Below, piece by piece: positions 32,420 to 43,431 of a DNA stretch of 64,000 nt (within the stretch, counting starts at the first letter, position 1; each line of letters opens with the position of its first letter). The position numbers were made by a program, and so were the translations under genes. The notes beneath the pieces are model-generated. The model ran no database searches. It saw nothing but the letters and a program-made list of their open reading frames with translations, and was not told the DNA's origin. This stretch comes from Hellea sp. (GTDB lineage Bacteria; Pseudomonadota; Alphaproteobacteria; Caulobacterales; Maricaulaceae), in NCBI GenBank assembly GCA_029250925.1, contig JAQXEH010000030.1:62001-126000 (forward strand), read 5' to 3'.

Positions 32420-35224
32420 TTAAGCTACTTTTTCATTTATTGAATTGCTACTGCAGGCTTTTATTAGCATAGAATTTAACTGTTGTTGATGATTATCCGA
32501 TATTATACTTTCCAGCCCACAACTTTTGACATAAAAGACATCAATTGCCTTGGTGCCCTCGACTTCAATATGCGCTGATAATACATCGATGTGTTCATCT
32601 CTAAATATTTCAGCGATATCAAATAAAAGACCTGGCCTATCCTTTGCTATAACTTCAATAATCAAAATACCGCTTGATGCCGTTTTAAAAAAAGAAACAT
32701 TTGGTACAATTGGAATAGCACCAGCGCGATTCGATATAATAGCTTTAGGTATTTTCATATCATTAACCTCTCCGCTAGCTCCCTTAAATGCCTTTAACCG
32801 CAAAACTTCTAATGCATGGTCACTTTGCCTACCAAAAGCCTGACCGTCAGGATTTTGAAGATAAAACACATTCATAACCCTGGCATTTTTCCCAGTATGA
32901 AGCCTAGCTCCAATAATTGAAGCTCCAGACGCTGAAATTGAACGGGTTATATCTGCAAATAATTTTGTGCGATCTTGTGTCATAACCCACAACTCAGTTA
33001 TATCACGAGCACGGTCACGCCTAGTTTGAACGAATGTATATCCACTGTTATCAAGACTTTGGTCAAAAAACCTTGCATGGCGTATTAAGTCTGTCATATC
33101 AAAATTAAGCCAATAGCTGACCTGTAGTTCATTAATAATGGGTGCTATCCTTTTTGCCATCCCCGATGAGAGTTTATCATTCAACATTTCTTTAGCCGCG
33201 GCGGCTCTGGAAACAGGTGCTAATTCTTCCCTTCCCTTGAGATACGACTCTGTTGATTGATACAAGTTTCGTAACAGAGCCCCCTTCCAATCGTTCCATA
33301 TCCCTGGCCCTACAGCCCTTATATCTACAGTGGTAAGAACGGTTAGCATATCAAGTCTCTCTTGCGAGCCAACTAGCTCAGCAAACTCCTTAATGGTATC
33401 CGTATCAGAGATGTCTCTTCTTTGTGCCGTTTCACTCATATCTAAATGTCTGCGGATTAGCCATGCGACTGTATCTGTAGTATCTTTATCAACCCCTAAT
33501 CTCCGGCAAGCCCTACGCCCTAACTGCGCCCCTTCGATACATTGATCCCCCTGTCCTTTACCTGTATCATGCAGTAAACAGGCTAAATACAATATTACAA
33601 TCTGGTCTTTTGAAAAATTTTTTGCAATTTTTGTTGAGATAGGATGCTCTTTTTCCATTTTCCCTGTCAAAATATTATCAAAGTTTTCTATTAAACGAAG
33701 TGTATGTTCATCCACTGTATAAGCATGGTGCATGTTAAATTGCGTTCGCGCTACAATCCCGCCGAACTCAATTAAATATCGTCCAAGCACACCTGCTTCA
33801 TTCATAGCTTTTAGTGTTGAATAAAGTGATTTTGCGGAGATCAAAATTTCTAAAAAAATTTTAGAATTAATTGGGTCGCGGCGAAAATCACCATCCATTA
33901 GGTTTCGACGAAAATCTATGGCGCTGAATGCATCTGGATGTATATCTAAGTTTCGGCGCCCTGCAGTTTCAAATAACTGCAGTATCATCGATGGATTATT
34001 TTTAATCTTCAAGGGGTCTGAAAACATCAAACGCCCATGGTCTAATACAAAATCAGTATTTTTAATATTTCTTCTTGAATTGGGTAAAAAAACATCTAAT
34101 CCCCTAGGAAGTAATATCGATTTTTGTGCTTCCAATTTAGCACATGCAATACGTGTTAATGCCCCCACCTCTCTGGCATTTATAAAATATTCTTTCATAA
34201 ACTTTTCAACAGCAATTTCTATAGGCCCTGAAGCGTATCCCATTTTTCTCGCTAAAACAGTTTGCTTATCAAAGCTCAGGCTTTCATTTGGGCGACCAGA
34301 AATATAATGAAGCCAAATACGGGCTCTCCACAAAAAGTCAGCAGCACGCAAAAATCTCGTTGCAGCAACTTTTTCAAATAATCCTAAATCTACATAGTTT
34401 TGCGGGTGTTGCGCATCATTGATTTTATCATCTTTATCGAGAAAACGTGCAATCCAATAAAGTGAATGTAAATCTCGTAAGCCGCCCTTACCTTCCTTGA
34501 CATTGGGCTCAATCATATACCTCGAGTTTCCTGCTTTTTCGTGTCGTGCATCGCGCTCAGCTAATTTTATAGCAATGTAGGCTCGGCCCTTGCCTCTTGC
34601 GACAGACCTTCTAAATTTTTTTGTGAGCTCTAATGAAAGTTCTTTTTCACCGCAAAGATAGCGTAAATCAAGAAGCGCAGTTAAAATCGTTTGATCTTCT
34701 TTAGCAAGCTTTATAGACTCATTACAGGTCCGCGTTGAATATCCGACCTTGATGCCAAGATCCCAAAGCATATAAAGCATATATTCTGTGACTACATTTG
34801 CACTTAATTGTCCTTTATGATTTGCGGTTAAAAATAGTAGATCTACATCGGACTCAGGCGCCATTTCACCACGCCCATATCCGCCAACTGCACAAAGGGA
34901 AATTCTTAAAATATTTCTAGAATTAGGCGTCTCTACGATTTCTTTCATGGTATAGTCAAAGAGAGTTACTATTATATCATCATGGATTTTAGCAATAAGC
35001 TTAGCAGCCTCAAGCCCGCTTAATAACCCAGACTGAAATCTAGTCTTTATAGAGTTTTTAGCCTCTTCAAGTGCCGATTTAAAGATAGCTAAAACCTCAT
35101 CTCTGTCATGTTGGTTTTCAGATGAAGAAATAAATAATTTCTCGTATAGCATGGGTAAGTTTATACCACTTTTATAAATATTTTGTTTAAGTTTTATTGG
35201 AATGGTTTCTTTAAATTCGGTCAT
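32420..35224 (-). CDS. glnD: Bifunctional uridylyltransferase/uridylyl-removing enzyme
   Basis: GGYGRGEMAPESDVDLLFL nucleotidyltransferase, LLHDTGKGQGDQ HD domain, C-terminal ACT domains. Confidence 0.97.
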   Translation of the reverse strand: MTEFKETIPIKLKQNIYKSGINLPMLYEKLFISSSENQHDRDEVLAIFKSALEEAKNSIKTRFQSGLLSGLEAAKLIAKIHDDIIVTLFDYTMKEIVETPNSRNILRISLCAVGGYGRGEMAPESDVDLLFLTANHKGQLSANVVTEYMLYMLWDLGIKVGYSTRTCNESIKLAKEDQTILTALLDLRYLCGEKELSLELTKKFRRSVARGKGRAYIAIKLAERDARHEKAGNSRYMIEPNVKEGKGGLRDLHSLYWIARFLDKDDKINDAQHPQNYVDLGLFEKVAATRFLRAADFLWRARIWLHYISGRPNESLSFDKQTVLARKMGYASGPIEIAVEKFMKEYFINAREVGALTRIACAKLEAQKSILLPRGLDVFLPNSRRNIKNTDFVLDHGRLMFSDPLKIKNNPSMILQLFETAGRRNLDIHPDAFSAIDFRRNLMDGDFRRDPINSKIFLEILISAKSLYSTLKAMNEAGVLGRYLIEFGGIVARTQFNMHHAYTVDEHTLRLIENFDNILTGKMEKEHPISTKIAKNFSKDQIVILYLACLLHDTGKGQGDQCIEGAQLGRRACRRLGVDKDTTDTVAWLIRRHLDMSETAQRRDISDTDTIKEFAELVGSQERLDMLTVLTTVDIRAVGPGIWNDWKGALLRNLYQSTESYLKGREELAPVSRAAAAKEMLNDKLSSGMAKRIAPIINELQVSYWLNFDMTDLIRHARFFDQSLDNSGYTFVQTRRDRARDITELWVMTQDRTKLFADITRSISASGASIIGARLHTGKNARVMNVFYLQNPDGQAFGRQSDHALEVLRLKAFKGASGEVNDMKIPKAIISNRAGAIPIVPNVSFFKTASSGILIIEVIAKDRPGLLFDIAEIFRDEHIDVLSAHIEVEGTKAIDVFYVKSCGLESIISDNHQQQLNSMLIKACSSNSINEKVA

Positions 35225-37911
35225 TACTGTAGTTTCATTTTCAGTTCATATAAAAAATCCAATGCGGCACGAGGCGTAAGCTCATCTGTATTTAAACTTT
35301 TAATGAGCTCCAAAGTCTCGGATTTTTGTACGTTTTGTGAAGGTGCTTTAACATCAAACAAGGGCAAATCAGCAATTATGGAGCCTTTATTTTTATGATC
35401 GGACTCCAATAAAGATAAAACATCTTGTGCACGCCTTAAAGCCGCCACAGGCAATCCAGCGAGTTTTGCCACTTGAATTCCATACGACCTATCAGCCGCA
35501 CCTGCTATTAAGTCATGTAAAAATATTAACTCGCCATCCCATTCCTTAGCTTTTAGACTAACATTTTTTGTGCCGTCAGTACTTTCAATCATTTTAGTTA
35601 GTTCATGATAATGTGTAGCAAATAAAGTTCGAGACTGGTTAATCTCGAATAAATGATCTGCCACAGACCATGCTATTGCAAGTCCATCAAAGGTTGATGT
35701 CCCTCTGCCTATTTCGTCAAGAATTACAAAAGAGCGGTTAGTAGCCAAATTTAAAATTGCAGCAGTCTCTAACATCTCCACCATAAAGGTAGATTGACCT
35801 CTTGAAAGATCGTCAGATGCCCCCACTCGGGAAAATAGTCTATCAACAATCCCGATCTTGGCTGCGGTTGCTGGTACGTAAAATCCAGATTGTGCCAAAA
35901 TAACCATTAATGCATTTTGTCTGAGATACGTTGATTTACCGGCCATATTCGGACCAGTTATGAGTGTTAATCTGGGACCTAAGTTTATCTCTGCATCTAA
36001 CTCACAATCATTTGGTGTAAAATTTTTATCTGGTAATTTTGAAAGAGACTTCTCAACTACTGGGTGACGCCCCTCTTTCACAGAAAAAGCAGTGCTATTA
36101 TCTACTAGGGGCCTGATTGCAGTAGTTTCTGTAGCCCAAATTGAAGCAGCAGAGAGCACATCTAATGTGGCGAGAGCTAAAGCTACCTCTCTTATCTCTT
36201 CGGTTAAAAAAATTAACCTAGCTACAAACTCTTGAAAGATATCAATCTCAAGAGCCAATGCTCTATCTCGTGCAGTTGTGATTCTAGAGTCTAAGTCTGC
36301 TAGGTCTGTTGTCGTGTATCGTACGCAGCCGCCAAGTGTTTGACGATGAATAAATATTTCTTTCAGATGATCATCATCCATTTTATCAGAATATTTGGGA
36401 GTGACCTCTATAAAGTAACCAAGAATGTTATTGTGCTTGACCTTAAGAGTAGGGATTGATGAAACCTCTATATATTCTGCTTGTAAATTTGCTATATGCT
36501 GCCGACTATCACTTCTTAGGATCTTGAGTTCGTCAAGTTCACTTGACCACCCAGTAGCTATAAATCCACCTTGTCGTAAATTTAAAGGCGCATCAGGTAA
36601 AAAAGCTTCAGAGGCCTCTACGGCAAATCTAAAGAGTTCAGAATTATTTGATATTTTTAACTTTTTGACAGCGTTAAATACATTATCTATTTTTTTTAAA
36701 TCAGTTACATCGTGAAAGAAATTCTCAATTTCCTGACACAACATTAAGCCTTGGCTAAGTGTTAAGATATCTTTAGGACTGCCACGCCCTAAACCAAGGC
36801 GACCAACAGAGCGAGCCATGTCACCCATTTTTTTTAGCTCAGTGCGTAATTTTAGTAAAAGCTCATCCTTTTTTATAAAAAAACCTACTGAATCCAGTCG
36901 TTTATTAATCTCACAAGAGTCTACCAAAGGAGAATTTAATCTCTGTTTTAGGAGCCTCGCCCCCGCTCCAGTAACCGTCCTATCAACAACTGATAATAAT
37001 GATCCACCTTTGTGTCCTCTCTGATTTCTATCTATCTCAAGGCTAGCTCGAGTCGCAGGGTCTATTATTAAGTAATTGCTTGTTGAGTTGTGTTTTAAAT
37101 TAGAGAGTTGGACTTTATTCCCTGCTTGAGTCAATTCAAGGTAATTTAATAAAGCTCCTGCAGCAGAAATTTCTACCTTAGTGAATGATCCAAATCCTTG
37201 CAGACTTTTCACATTAAAACATTTTTTTAAATGAGCCTCCGCTGAACGATAATTAAATTTAATAGCAGGTTGAGGAGTCAAAGAAGTATCACTCAAATGC
37301 AGAGTCTTTAAAAATTCAGAGTCTTGATACAGCAATTCTGGAATAATAACTTCGCTAGGCGATAAAGCTGCCAACTTGCTAGGCAAGTTCATGGAGTCAA
37401 CCTCAGAAACATTAAATGAACCATCAGAAATGTCTGCCCATGCAATTGCATACTCGCCTAACAAAGATTTATATATACTCAGAATAAAGTTTTGACCTCT
37501 AGCGTCCAATAATGTTTCTTCGGTTAATGTTCCAGGCGTAACCACACGAACAATTTCTCTATTAACGATAGCCTTATAGCCCCGTTTTTTTGCCTCGGCT
37601 GGAGTCTCTGTTTGTTCACAAATAGCAACCTTAAAACCTTTTTTAATTAAACGGTGCAAATAAGTTTCAGAGGCATGAACAGGAACACCGCACATTGGTA
37701 TGTCGAAACCGTTGTGCTTTCCGCGTTTTGTAAGTGCTATATCTAATGCTTCCGCGGCATGAATTGCATCATCGAAAAATAATTCATAAAAATCACCCAT
37801 TCTAAAAAATAGTAAAACATCAGGTTCAGCCTCAGCTTTTATACCAAGAAACTGCTTCATCATGGGGGTAACCTTATGAGCCTTTACATCTTTATCTGCA
37901 TGAATATTCAT
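35224..37911 (-). CDS. mutS: DNA mismatch repair protein MutS
   Basis: MMKQFLGIKAEAEPDVLLFFRMGDFYELFFDDA and TLITGPNMAGKSTYLRQNALMVILAQ. Confidence 0.99.
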   Translation of the reverse strand: MNIHADKDVKAHKVTPMMKQFLGIKAEAEPDVLLFFRMGDFYELFFDDAIHAAEALDIALTKRGKHNGFDIPMCGVPVHASETYLHRLIKKGFKVAICEQTETPAEAKKRGYKAIVNREIVRVVTPGTLTEETLLDARGQNFILSIYKSLLGEYAIAWADISDGSFNVSEVDSMNLPSKLAALSPSEVIIPELLYQDSEFLKTLHLSDTSLTPQPAIKFNYRSAEAHLKKCFNVKSLQGFGSFTKVEISAAGALLNYLELTQAGNKVQLSNLKHNSTSNYLIIDPATRASLEIDRNQRGHKGGSLLSVVDRTVTGAGARLLKQRLNSPLVDSCEINKRLDSVGFFIKKDELLLKLRTELKKMGDMARSVGRLGLGRGSPKDILTLSQGLMLCQEIENFFHDVTDLKKIDNVFNAVKKLKISNNSELFRFAVEASEAFLPDAPLNLRQGGFIATGWSSELDELKILRSDSRQHIANLQAEYIEVSSIPTLKVKHNNILGYFIEVTPKYSDKMDDDHLKEIFIHRQTLGGCVRYTTTDLADLDSRITTARDRALALEIDIFQEFVARLIFLTEEIREVALALATLDVLSAASIWATETTAIRPLVDNSTAFSVKEGRHPVVEKSLSKLPDKNFTPNDCELDAEINLGPRLTLITGPNMAGKSTYLRQNALMVILAQSGFYVPATAAKIGIVDRLFSRVGASDDLSRGQSTFMVEMLETAAILNLATNRSFVILDEIGRGTSTFDGLAIAWSVADHLFEINQSRTLFATHYHELTKMIESTDGTKNVSLKAKEWDGELIFLHDLIAGAADRSYGIQVAKLAGLPVAALRRAQDVLSLLESDHKNKGSIIADLPLFDVKAPSQNVQKSETLELIKSLNTDELTPRAALDFLYELKMKLQ

Positions 37912-37950
37912 ATATTGATAAATTGAAGAAAATATTCGTCTTGTGCAAGA

Positions 37951-39537
37951 CTAAAGACATGATTTTGCCACAGCATCTTCATTTATGCTGTCAGTAAATC
38001 CATTTAACCAAGCGTAAAGTACAAATATTAATGCAGGCACACCTAAAACTGATGTCAGAACAAAAAACCATACGTAATCAACCTTATCCGCTAGAACTCC
38101 GGAAAAAGCAGCCAAACTCTTCCCATAAAGAGCAAAAAGAGAAGAAAACAATGCATATTGTGATGCAGAATATTTTTTATTAACCAGAATCGACATGAAT
38201 GCTATAAATACTGAGCCCGAAAAACCTGCCGCAAGGTTATCGGCTCCAATTGTCGAAAAGAGATAAATTGTTTTTGGTGTAGAAACTGTTGCTAACCATG
38301 CAAAACTGAGATTAGTAAAAATAGTAACAAAGGCACCAAAAATCATGGTTTTGCTCATACCAATTTTTGCTACCGACCAGCTACCGGCAAAAGCGCCGAA
38401 AATCAACATAGAAATACCAAAAATTCCCTTAACTCCTCCTATTACAGCTTTAGAATAACCAAGGTCTATGTATAATGGCATCGCCATAACACCCATTGTT
38501 GTATCACTTATTCTATAAGAGACCACTATAGCAAAAACCAATAAGGCCATCCATCCTGTCCGTTTTACTAAGTCTGCCAAATCTCCAATTATTGGAACAT
38601 TATATATTTCGTCTCTTTTTAAGTAACTGCGGCCCAATGTAAGAAAAAATACTGTTCCCAAAAATGGCAAAAAAGAAAAAATCATTAAAACAAAAAAAGC
38701 GATACTCTTGCCCACACCAGCAGGTAGGTAAGAAAAAATACCTTCAGATATATTGTATAGGTTGCTACCGATATATCTGAAATACCCTCCATCCTTTATA
38801 CCCAAATAAAGCAAAGCGGATATGATTAATAAAGTAAGCGATCCCTTAAGTAAGCAATTAAAAGCTTCTGTTTTATTTTCATTCATACTTTTATTTTTTT
38901 TATGGGGTTCCGCTGCCCAAAGAGGTGTCGAGCTACCCAAAAGAGCTAGAAATGCTAACCCAATGTAAGTTAGCTGATAACCTCCAATATCTGCAAGAAA
39001 TAGCCCCCCAGAAATGGCTGAAACCATACCAAAACGATACCCCAATTGATAAACAGCTGACATTGCTGCTTGCTCCTCATTTTTAGAGATATCCACCCGC
39101 CAAGCATCCACACAAACATCTAAAGTTGCAGACGAAAATGCAATTAAAACTGCGCAAAAGGCTACACTTACCAAATCTTTTGAGGGGTCCTGAAAGGACA
39201 TAGAAAGAATAGCTAGTGTGGTGCCTAGCGTCGAAAATAATATCCAAGCCCTTCTATTGCCTAGCAATTTGGAAAAGCCCGGAATTTTCATACGGTCTAC
39301 TAAAGGTGCCCAAATGAATTTTAAAGAATACGCAAAACCAACAACTACGAAAAAACCAATTGTCGACCTACTTGCACCTGACTCGCGCAGCCATGCTGAT
39401 AAAACAGTGTAGACTAATAAAATAGGTAAGCCCGCACTAAAACCAAGAGCTAGCATTGCAGCCATTTTGCGATTTGCAAAAACCTTAGAAACTAAAAGTG
39501 ATTCATCAATATATTTTAGAGCCCGGCTTACAGTCAT
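37951..39537 (-). CDS. AmpG-family MFS muropeptide transporter
   Basis: LGFSAGLPILLVYTVLSAWLRESGASRSTIGFFVVVGFAYSLKFIWAPLVDRMKIP motif. Confidence 0.9.
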   Translation of the reverse strand: MTVSRALKYIDESLLVSKVFANRKMAAMLALGFSAGLPILLVYTVLSAWLRESGASRSTIGFFVVVGFAYSLKFIWAPLVDRMKIPGFSKLLGNRRAWILFSTLGTTLAILSMSFQDPSKDLVSVAFCAVLIAFSSATLDVCVDAWRVDISKNEEQAAMSAVYQLGYRFGMVSAISGGLFLADIGGYQLTYIGLAFLALLGSSTPLWAAEPHKKNKSMNENKTEAFNCLLKGSLTLLIISALLYLGIKDGGYFRYIGSNLYNISEGIFSYLPAGVGKSIAFFVLMIFSFLPFLGTVFFLTLGRSYLKRDEIYNVPIIGDLADLVKRTGWMALLVFAIVVSYRISDTTMGVMAMPLYIDLGYSKAVIGGVKGIFGISMLIFGAFAGSWSVAKIGMSKTMIFGAFVTIFTNLSFAWLATVSTPKTIYLFSTIGADNLAAGFSGSVFIAFMSILVNKKYSASQYALFSSLFALYGKSLAAFSGVLADKVDYVWFFVLTSVLGVPALIFVLYAWLNGFTDSINEDAVAKSCL

Positions 39538-39644
39538 GAGAATGAATTTTTCATAATTTTTAGCCCGCTTATTAACATACCCAAAATAACAATAGTCAAC
39601 AAAGTTTAGCTTATTAATTCCTAAATATCTTCAATTTTAAATAA

Positions 39645-40253
39645 CTAATCAACCAAACCAATACACCTGACAGATTTAAATGCATTTAAATTTTGATTCG
39701 TAATAGGAAAATTTAATGGATATGGAGTATTCTTTAACGGATCCCGCATATAGTAAACATTTTTATTTCTCCCAAGAACCATAGCCCAATGAGACCTTCC
39801 GTTCGGTAAATTATCAAACTGTACCAATGGGTAACTACCACTCATAATACACTTATCTATAATTTGTTTAGATACTGTGTTGTAAACTGTTGCTTTTGCC
39901 TTTCCCCTAGTAACTCGGCGTATGCCGTCCCAAATCAACCAGCCTTGTGAAGTAAAACCATCATAACGAGTAAGCGCTTTATTAAGTTTAGAGGGGTTCA
40001 ATTGAAATCCTAAATTTGTGAGTGCCATGGCTGATGCGGTTAACAAACACCCATCACTCGCAATTGTATCTGAAGTTTTACCTAATCGTTGGGAGCCCCA
40101 CCTTTTATCTTTTTGTATAAAACTGGCTCGGTCTGGAAGATATACATTGCCCTTATGGCTGCTATTGTAGTCTACAGAATATGGCGTTAGTGGTGTTGAA
40201 CAACCCAGTAAAAAAAGAAGCGGAAAGCAAAGAAGTACATAGTAATTTTTCAT
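39645..40253 (-). CDS. C39-like peptidase-fold lipoprotein
   Basis: Lipobox LLFLLGCS; DKRWGSQRLG...IASDGCLLTASAMALTNLG (candidate Cys), GRSHWAMVLG (His), YMRDPL (Asp). Confidence 0.75.
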   Translation of the reverse strand: MKNYYVLLCFPLLFLLGCSTPLTPYSVDYNSSHKGNVYLPDRASFIQKDKRWGSQRLGKTSDTIASDGCLLTASAMALTNLGFQLNPSKLNKALTRYDGFTSQGWLIWDGIRRVTRGKAKATVYNTVSKQIIDKCIMSGSYPLVQFDNLPNGRSHWAMVLGRNKNVYYMRDPLKNTPYPLNFPITNQNLNAFKSVRCIGLVD

Positions 40254-40376
40254 GATTTAAGACTATCCATGAAACGTTAACATAGAGTTTTAAAATTCAA
40301 ATATTCTCTGTAATATTACATAAAATACTTGTCGAAAACCTAACTGGTCCTTAAAAGGTCAAAATATTTACTGAGA

Positions 40377-42161
40377 GTGCGAATGCCAAAAATTTATAGT
40401 TTGTTTATTAATTCACTAGCTATCGCTATATTTGCCTATTCAACTTTATTCGCAGCGGCTCCATCAGATAACATGATAATTAAAGATAGCCTTGATACAT
40501 TAATAAGTGATTTTGAAAAATCCGAAACAGCTAAAAATCCAATAAAAAGTGGGCAATTAGGAAACATAGCTGCACTCCGAATGCTTCCAAACGTAAGTTT
40601 TAAAGCAAAAAAAAATAATGAAGCCTTAATAGAGAGTTTTATTCAGAGACATTTAGCTCTTTCCAGCAAACAAATGGATGAAAACACAAAACTTAATTAC
40701 GAATTATTGGGGTTTGTACTTAAACAAAAAAAACTCATGTTTCCATATGACACTGATAGAGTTCCATTTACTAATGACAGCGGTTTTTTTAATGAAATGA
40801 TTTATATTTCTCGTCAAACAAAATTTGATGTGGTTGATGATTATGAAGCATATATCTCTAGATTAGCTAAATTACCAAGATATTTTGAAGATCATAAAAA
40901 AAACATGCGCAGAGGCATTGATACTGGATTTACTGCCTCAACAGTAATAATGCCAGGTATCATAAAAGTTATAGATCAACTTAGCAAGGGCGATCCTAAA
41001 GAGCATCCTTTGTATATGCCTCTCAAAAATTATCCCGATGGAATTAATGTTAAAGAAAGAAATCGATTAAATACACTCGGTGAAACAACAATAATTAATT
41101 CTGTTTTACCCGCATATAAAAACCTTAAAGATTTTTTTGAAGATGAGTACACGCCAAAAACAAGATTAAATATCGGCATCGGAACAGACAACAGTAACAG
41201 AGAATACTATAAAGCTCTTATTAAATATTTCACAACATTAGAACTAACACCAGACGAAGTCCACAATCTTGGAATTCAAGAGGTACAGAGAATTAGATCC
41301 GAAATGGATTCAGTTATTATTGCAACAAATTTTGAAGGTACCTTTAGTGACTTTTTAACGTTTCTGAGAACAAGCCCTCAGTTTTATGCATCCACTGAAA
41401 AGCAATTGCTCAAAGAAGCCTCTTATCTTGCTAAAAAGATAGACGGAAGAATGCCTGAATTTTTCCAAACACTGCCACGTTTGTCATATGGAGTCATTCC
41501 AGTACCAAAAGAAATTCAAGAAAACTATACTACTGGTCGTTACTGGGGGGGAAGTCCAGAGCTAAACAAAGCGGGAAATTATGTCGTTAATACCTACGAT
41601 TTAAAACAAAGACCCCTTTACAACCTACCCGCACTTACAGCTCATGAAGGTGTTCCAGGACATCACCATCAAATTGCACTCAGCCAAGAAATAAAAAATA
41701 TTCCTTCCTTTCGAAAAGATATCAATGTCAGTGCTTTTGTAGAAGGCTGGGGGTTGTATGCTGAAAAACTAGCCGGTGAGATGGGAATTTACGATACTGC
41801 ATATAATAAATTTGGGCAACTCACTTATGAAATGTGGAGGGCCTGCAGACTCTTAGTAGATACTGGAATTCATTGGAAAGGCTGGGAACGCAAAAAAGCA
41901 GAAGAATGTTTTTTTCAAAATACTGCATTGGCTCCTCACAACATAAAAACAGAAGTCGACAGATACATCAGCTGGCCGGGGCAGGCAGTATCTTACAAAA
42001 TAGGAGAGCTTAAAATACTTGAATTAAAAGAATTCTCTAAAAAACAACTTGGATATCAATTTAATATTAGAGAATTTCATGACCAAATTTTAATGAGCGG
42101 TAGCCTTCCTTTAAATATCCTTGACCGAAAGATTAAAAAATGGGTCCAAGAAAAGCTTTAG
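40377..42161 (+). CDS. DUF885 family protein with N-terminal signal peptide
   Basis: LTAHEGVPGHHHQIAL and FVEGWGLYAEKLAGEMG motifs of DUF885. Confidence 0.9.
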   Translation: MRMPKIYSLFINSLAIAIFAYSTLFAAAPSDNMIIKDSLDTLISDFEKSETAKNPIKSGQLGNIAALRMLPNVSFKAKKNNEALIESFIQRHLALSSKQMDENTKLNYELLGFVLKQKKLMFPYDTDRVPFTNDSGFFNEMIYISRQTKFDVVDDYEAYISRLAKLPRYFEDHKKNMRRGIDTGFTASTVIMPGIIKVIDQLSKGDPKEHPLYMPLKNYPDGINVKERNRLNTLGETTIINSVLPAYKNLKDFFEDEYTPKTRLNIGIGTDNSNREYYKALIKYFTTLELTPDEVHNLGIQEVQRIRSEMDSVIIATNFEGTFSDFLTFLRTSPQFYASTEKQLLKEASYLAKKIDGRMPEFFQTLPRLSYGVIPVPKEIQENYTTGRYWGGSPELNKAGNYVVNTYDLKQRPLYNLPALTAHEGVPGHHHQIALSQEIKNIPSFRKDINVSAFVEGWGLYAEKLAGEMGIYDTAYNKFGQLTYEMWRACRLLVDTGIHWKGWERKKAEECFFQNTALAPHNIKTEVDRYISWPGQAVSYKIGELKILELKEFSKKQLGYQFNIREFHDQILMSGSLPLNILDRKIKKWVQEKL

Positions 42162-42263
42162 CCCCATTAAAAAGAGTATACTAATAAAGCTTAGAATTAC
42201 ATAAATATGCATTCAATACTTACTTGGCAGACATGGGTGCAGAGAAAATAATCGATCCGAAGC

Positions 42264-42893
42264 TTAATAATTTTCAGGTTTTTTTGCACTAAATTTAGAA
42301 TAATATACTTTCAGTGCATCAAGATCTCTCACAACATTTCCGCTCGGTATAAAAAACTTATCTAAAACTATTCGTTTGGTATCAAAATCGAATGCTGCTG
42401 TAAAAATCTTTGCATCGACTGCTTCTGCAATATGCAAAAATCCAGTTCGCCACTGCTTTGTTTTCGAACGTGTACCTTCAGGTGCTATTGCTATTAAAGA
42501 ACCCTTAAGTTTCTCTATGTTAGCTACAGCCTCTTTAACAAGACCCGAACCAGGCTTATTTTTATCGACAGGTATTCCCCCCATATATACCAGAAATCTG
42601 CCTAAGAGGGGTTGCTTAAATAAAGTATACTTTCCGAAAAAAGATATCTTAGCGTCTAAACCTATTATTGCGGTAAAACCAAAAACGCCATCCCAGTTAG
42701 ATGTATGTGGCGCAGCTATGAGAACTAAGTTTTCATTTTCTTTCATTTTAGGAATTTCTCCCTCAATTTTCCAGCCAAATATTTTAAGTAAAAATCTAGC
42801 AAGAAACTGTATCGTTTTTGGCCTATGTGCCCTAAAAGATTTTGGTATTTTATTTGCGTAATCTATGGGGCTATCATTTTTACTTTCGGTCAT
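42264..42893 (-). CDS. 1-acyl-sn-glycerol-3-phosphate acyltransferase-like protein
   Basis: APHTSNWDGVFGF (variant of NHxxxxD) and IAPEGTRSKTKQWRTGFLHIA; start at MTESK (42893) preferred over the ORF-track start 42914. Confidence 0.88.
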   Translation of the reverse strand: MTESKNDSPIDYANKIPKSFRAHRPKTIQFLARFLLKIFGWKIEGEIPKMKENENLVLIAAPHTSNWDGVFGFTAIIGLDAKISFFGKYTLFKQPLLGRFLVYMGGIPVDKNKPGSGLVKEAVANIEKLKGSLIAIAPEGTRSKTKQWRTGFLHIAEAVDAKIFTAAFDFDTKRIVLDKFFIPSGNVVRDLDALKVYYSKFSAKKPENY

Positions 42894-42894
42894 T

Positions 42895-43242
42895 TTACAA
42901 AATACTGAAAACATTTTTGGCCGGACGGCAAACCACAGCTTTATCCCCTTTTATTGCAATTGGTCTCTCAATTAACTTTGGGTTTTCGATCATAGCTTTA
43001 ATTAATAGTTCCTCGTTGCTCTCTTGTTTCAAGTTTAAAGTTTTATAAATGGCTTCTTTTTTTCTCATTAGTTCTTGGGCAGATTGATAACCTAATTTTT
43101 CTAATAAGTTAGAAATAACTTCGAACGTAATAATATTTTCCATGTATTTATACACATCGTAGTTAATGCCGTTTTCATCAAGAACAGTCAAAATTTCGCG
43201 AGATTTAGAGCATCTCGTGTTATGATAGATTATTAAAGTCAT
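42895..43242 (-). CDS. arsC: ArsC-family arsenate reductase (glutaredoxin type)
   Basis: IIYHNTRCSKSREILTVLDENGINYDVYKYME and C-terminal ERPIAIKGDKAVVCRPAKNV. Confidence 0.92.
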   Translation of the reverse strand: MTLIIYHNTRCSKSREILTVLDENGINYDVYKYMENIITFEVISNLLEKLGYQSAQELMRKKEAIYKTLNLKQESNEELLIKAMIENPKLIERPIAIKGDKAVVCRPAKNVFSIL

Positions 43243-43431
43243 TAAGAATCCTATTGTTAAATAAATGTATCCTCCAAATATATATATGAAAAGCCCTTAA
43301 GTAATTTTAATGTGTTTGAAGCTTTATTTTAATTGTTAATTCAAAAAGATAAAGCTGAGGAAATAATATAGATAAAGCTAATTGCTGATTTAGACATTGA
43401 TGATATATTTGATTTAAAGGAAAAATGATAA

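Noticed and set aside
42376-42861. 161-aa plus-strand ORF
   Set aside because: Antisense to the acyltransferase gene; no independent evidence.
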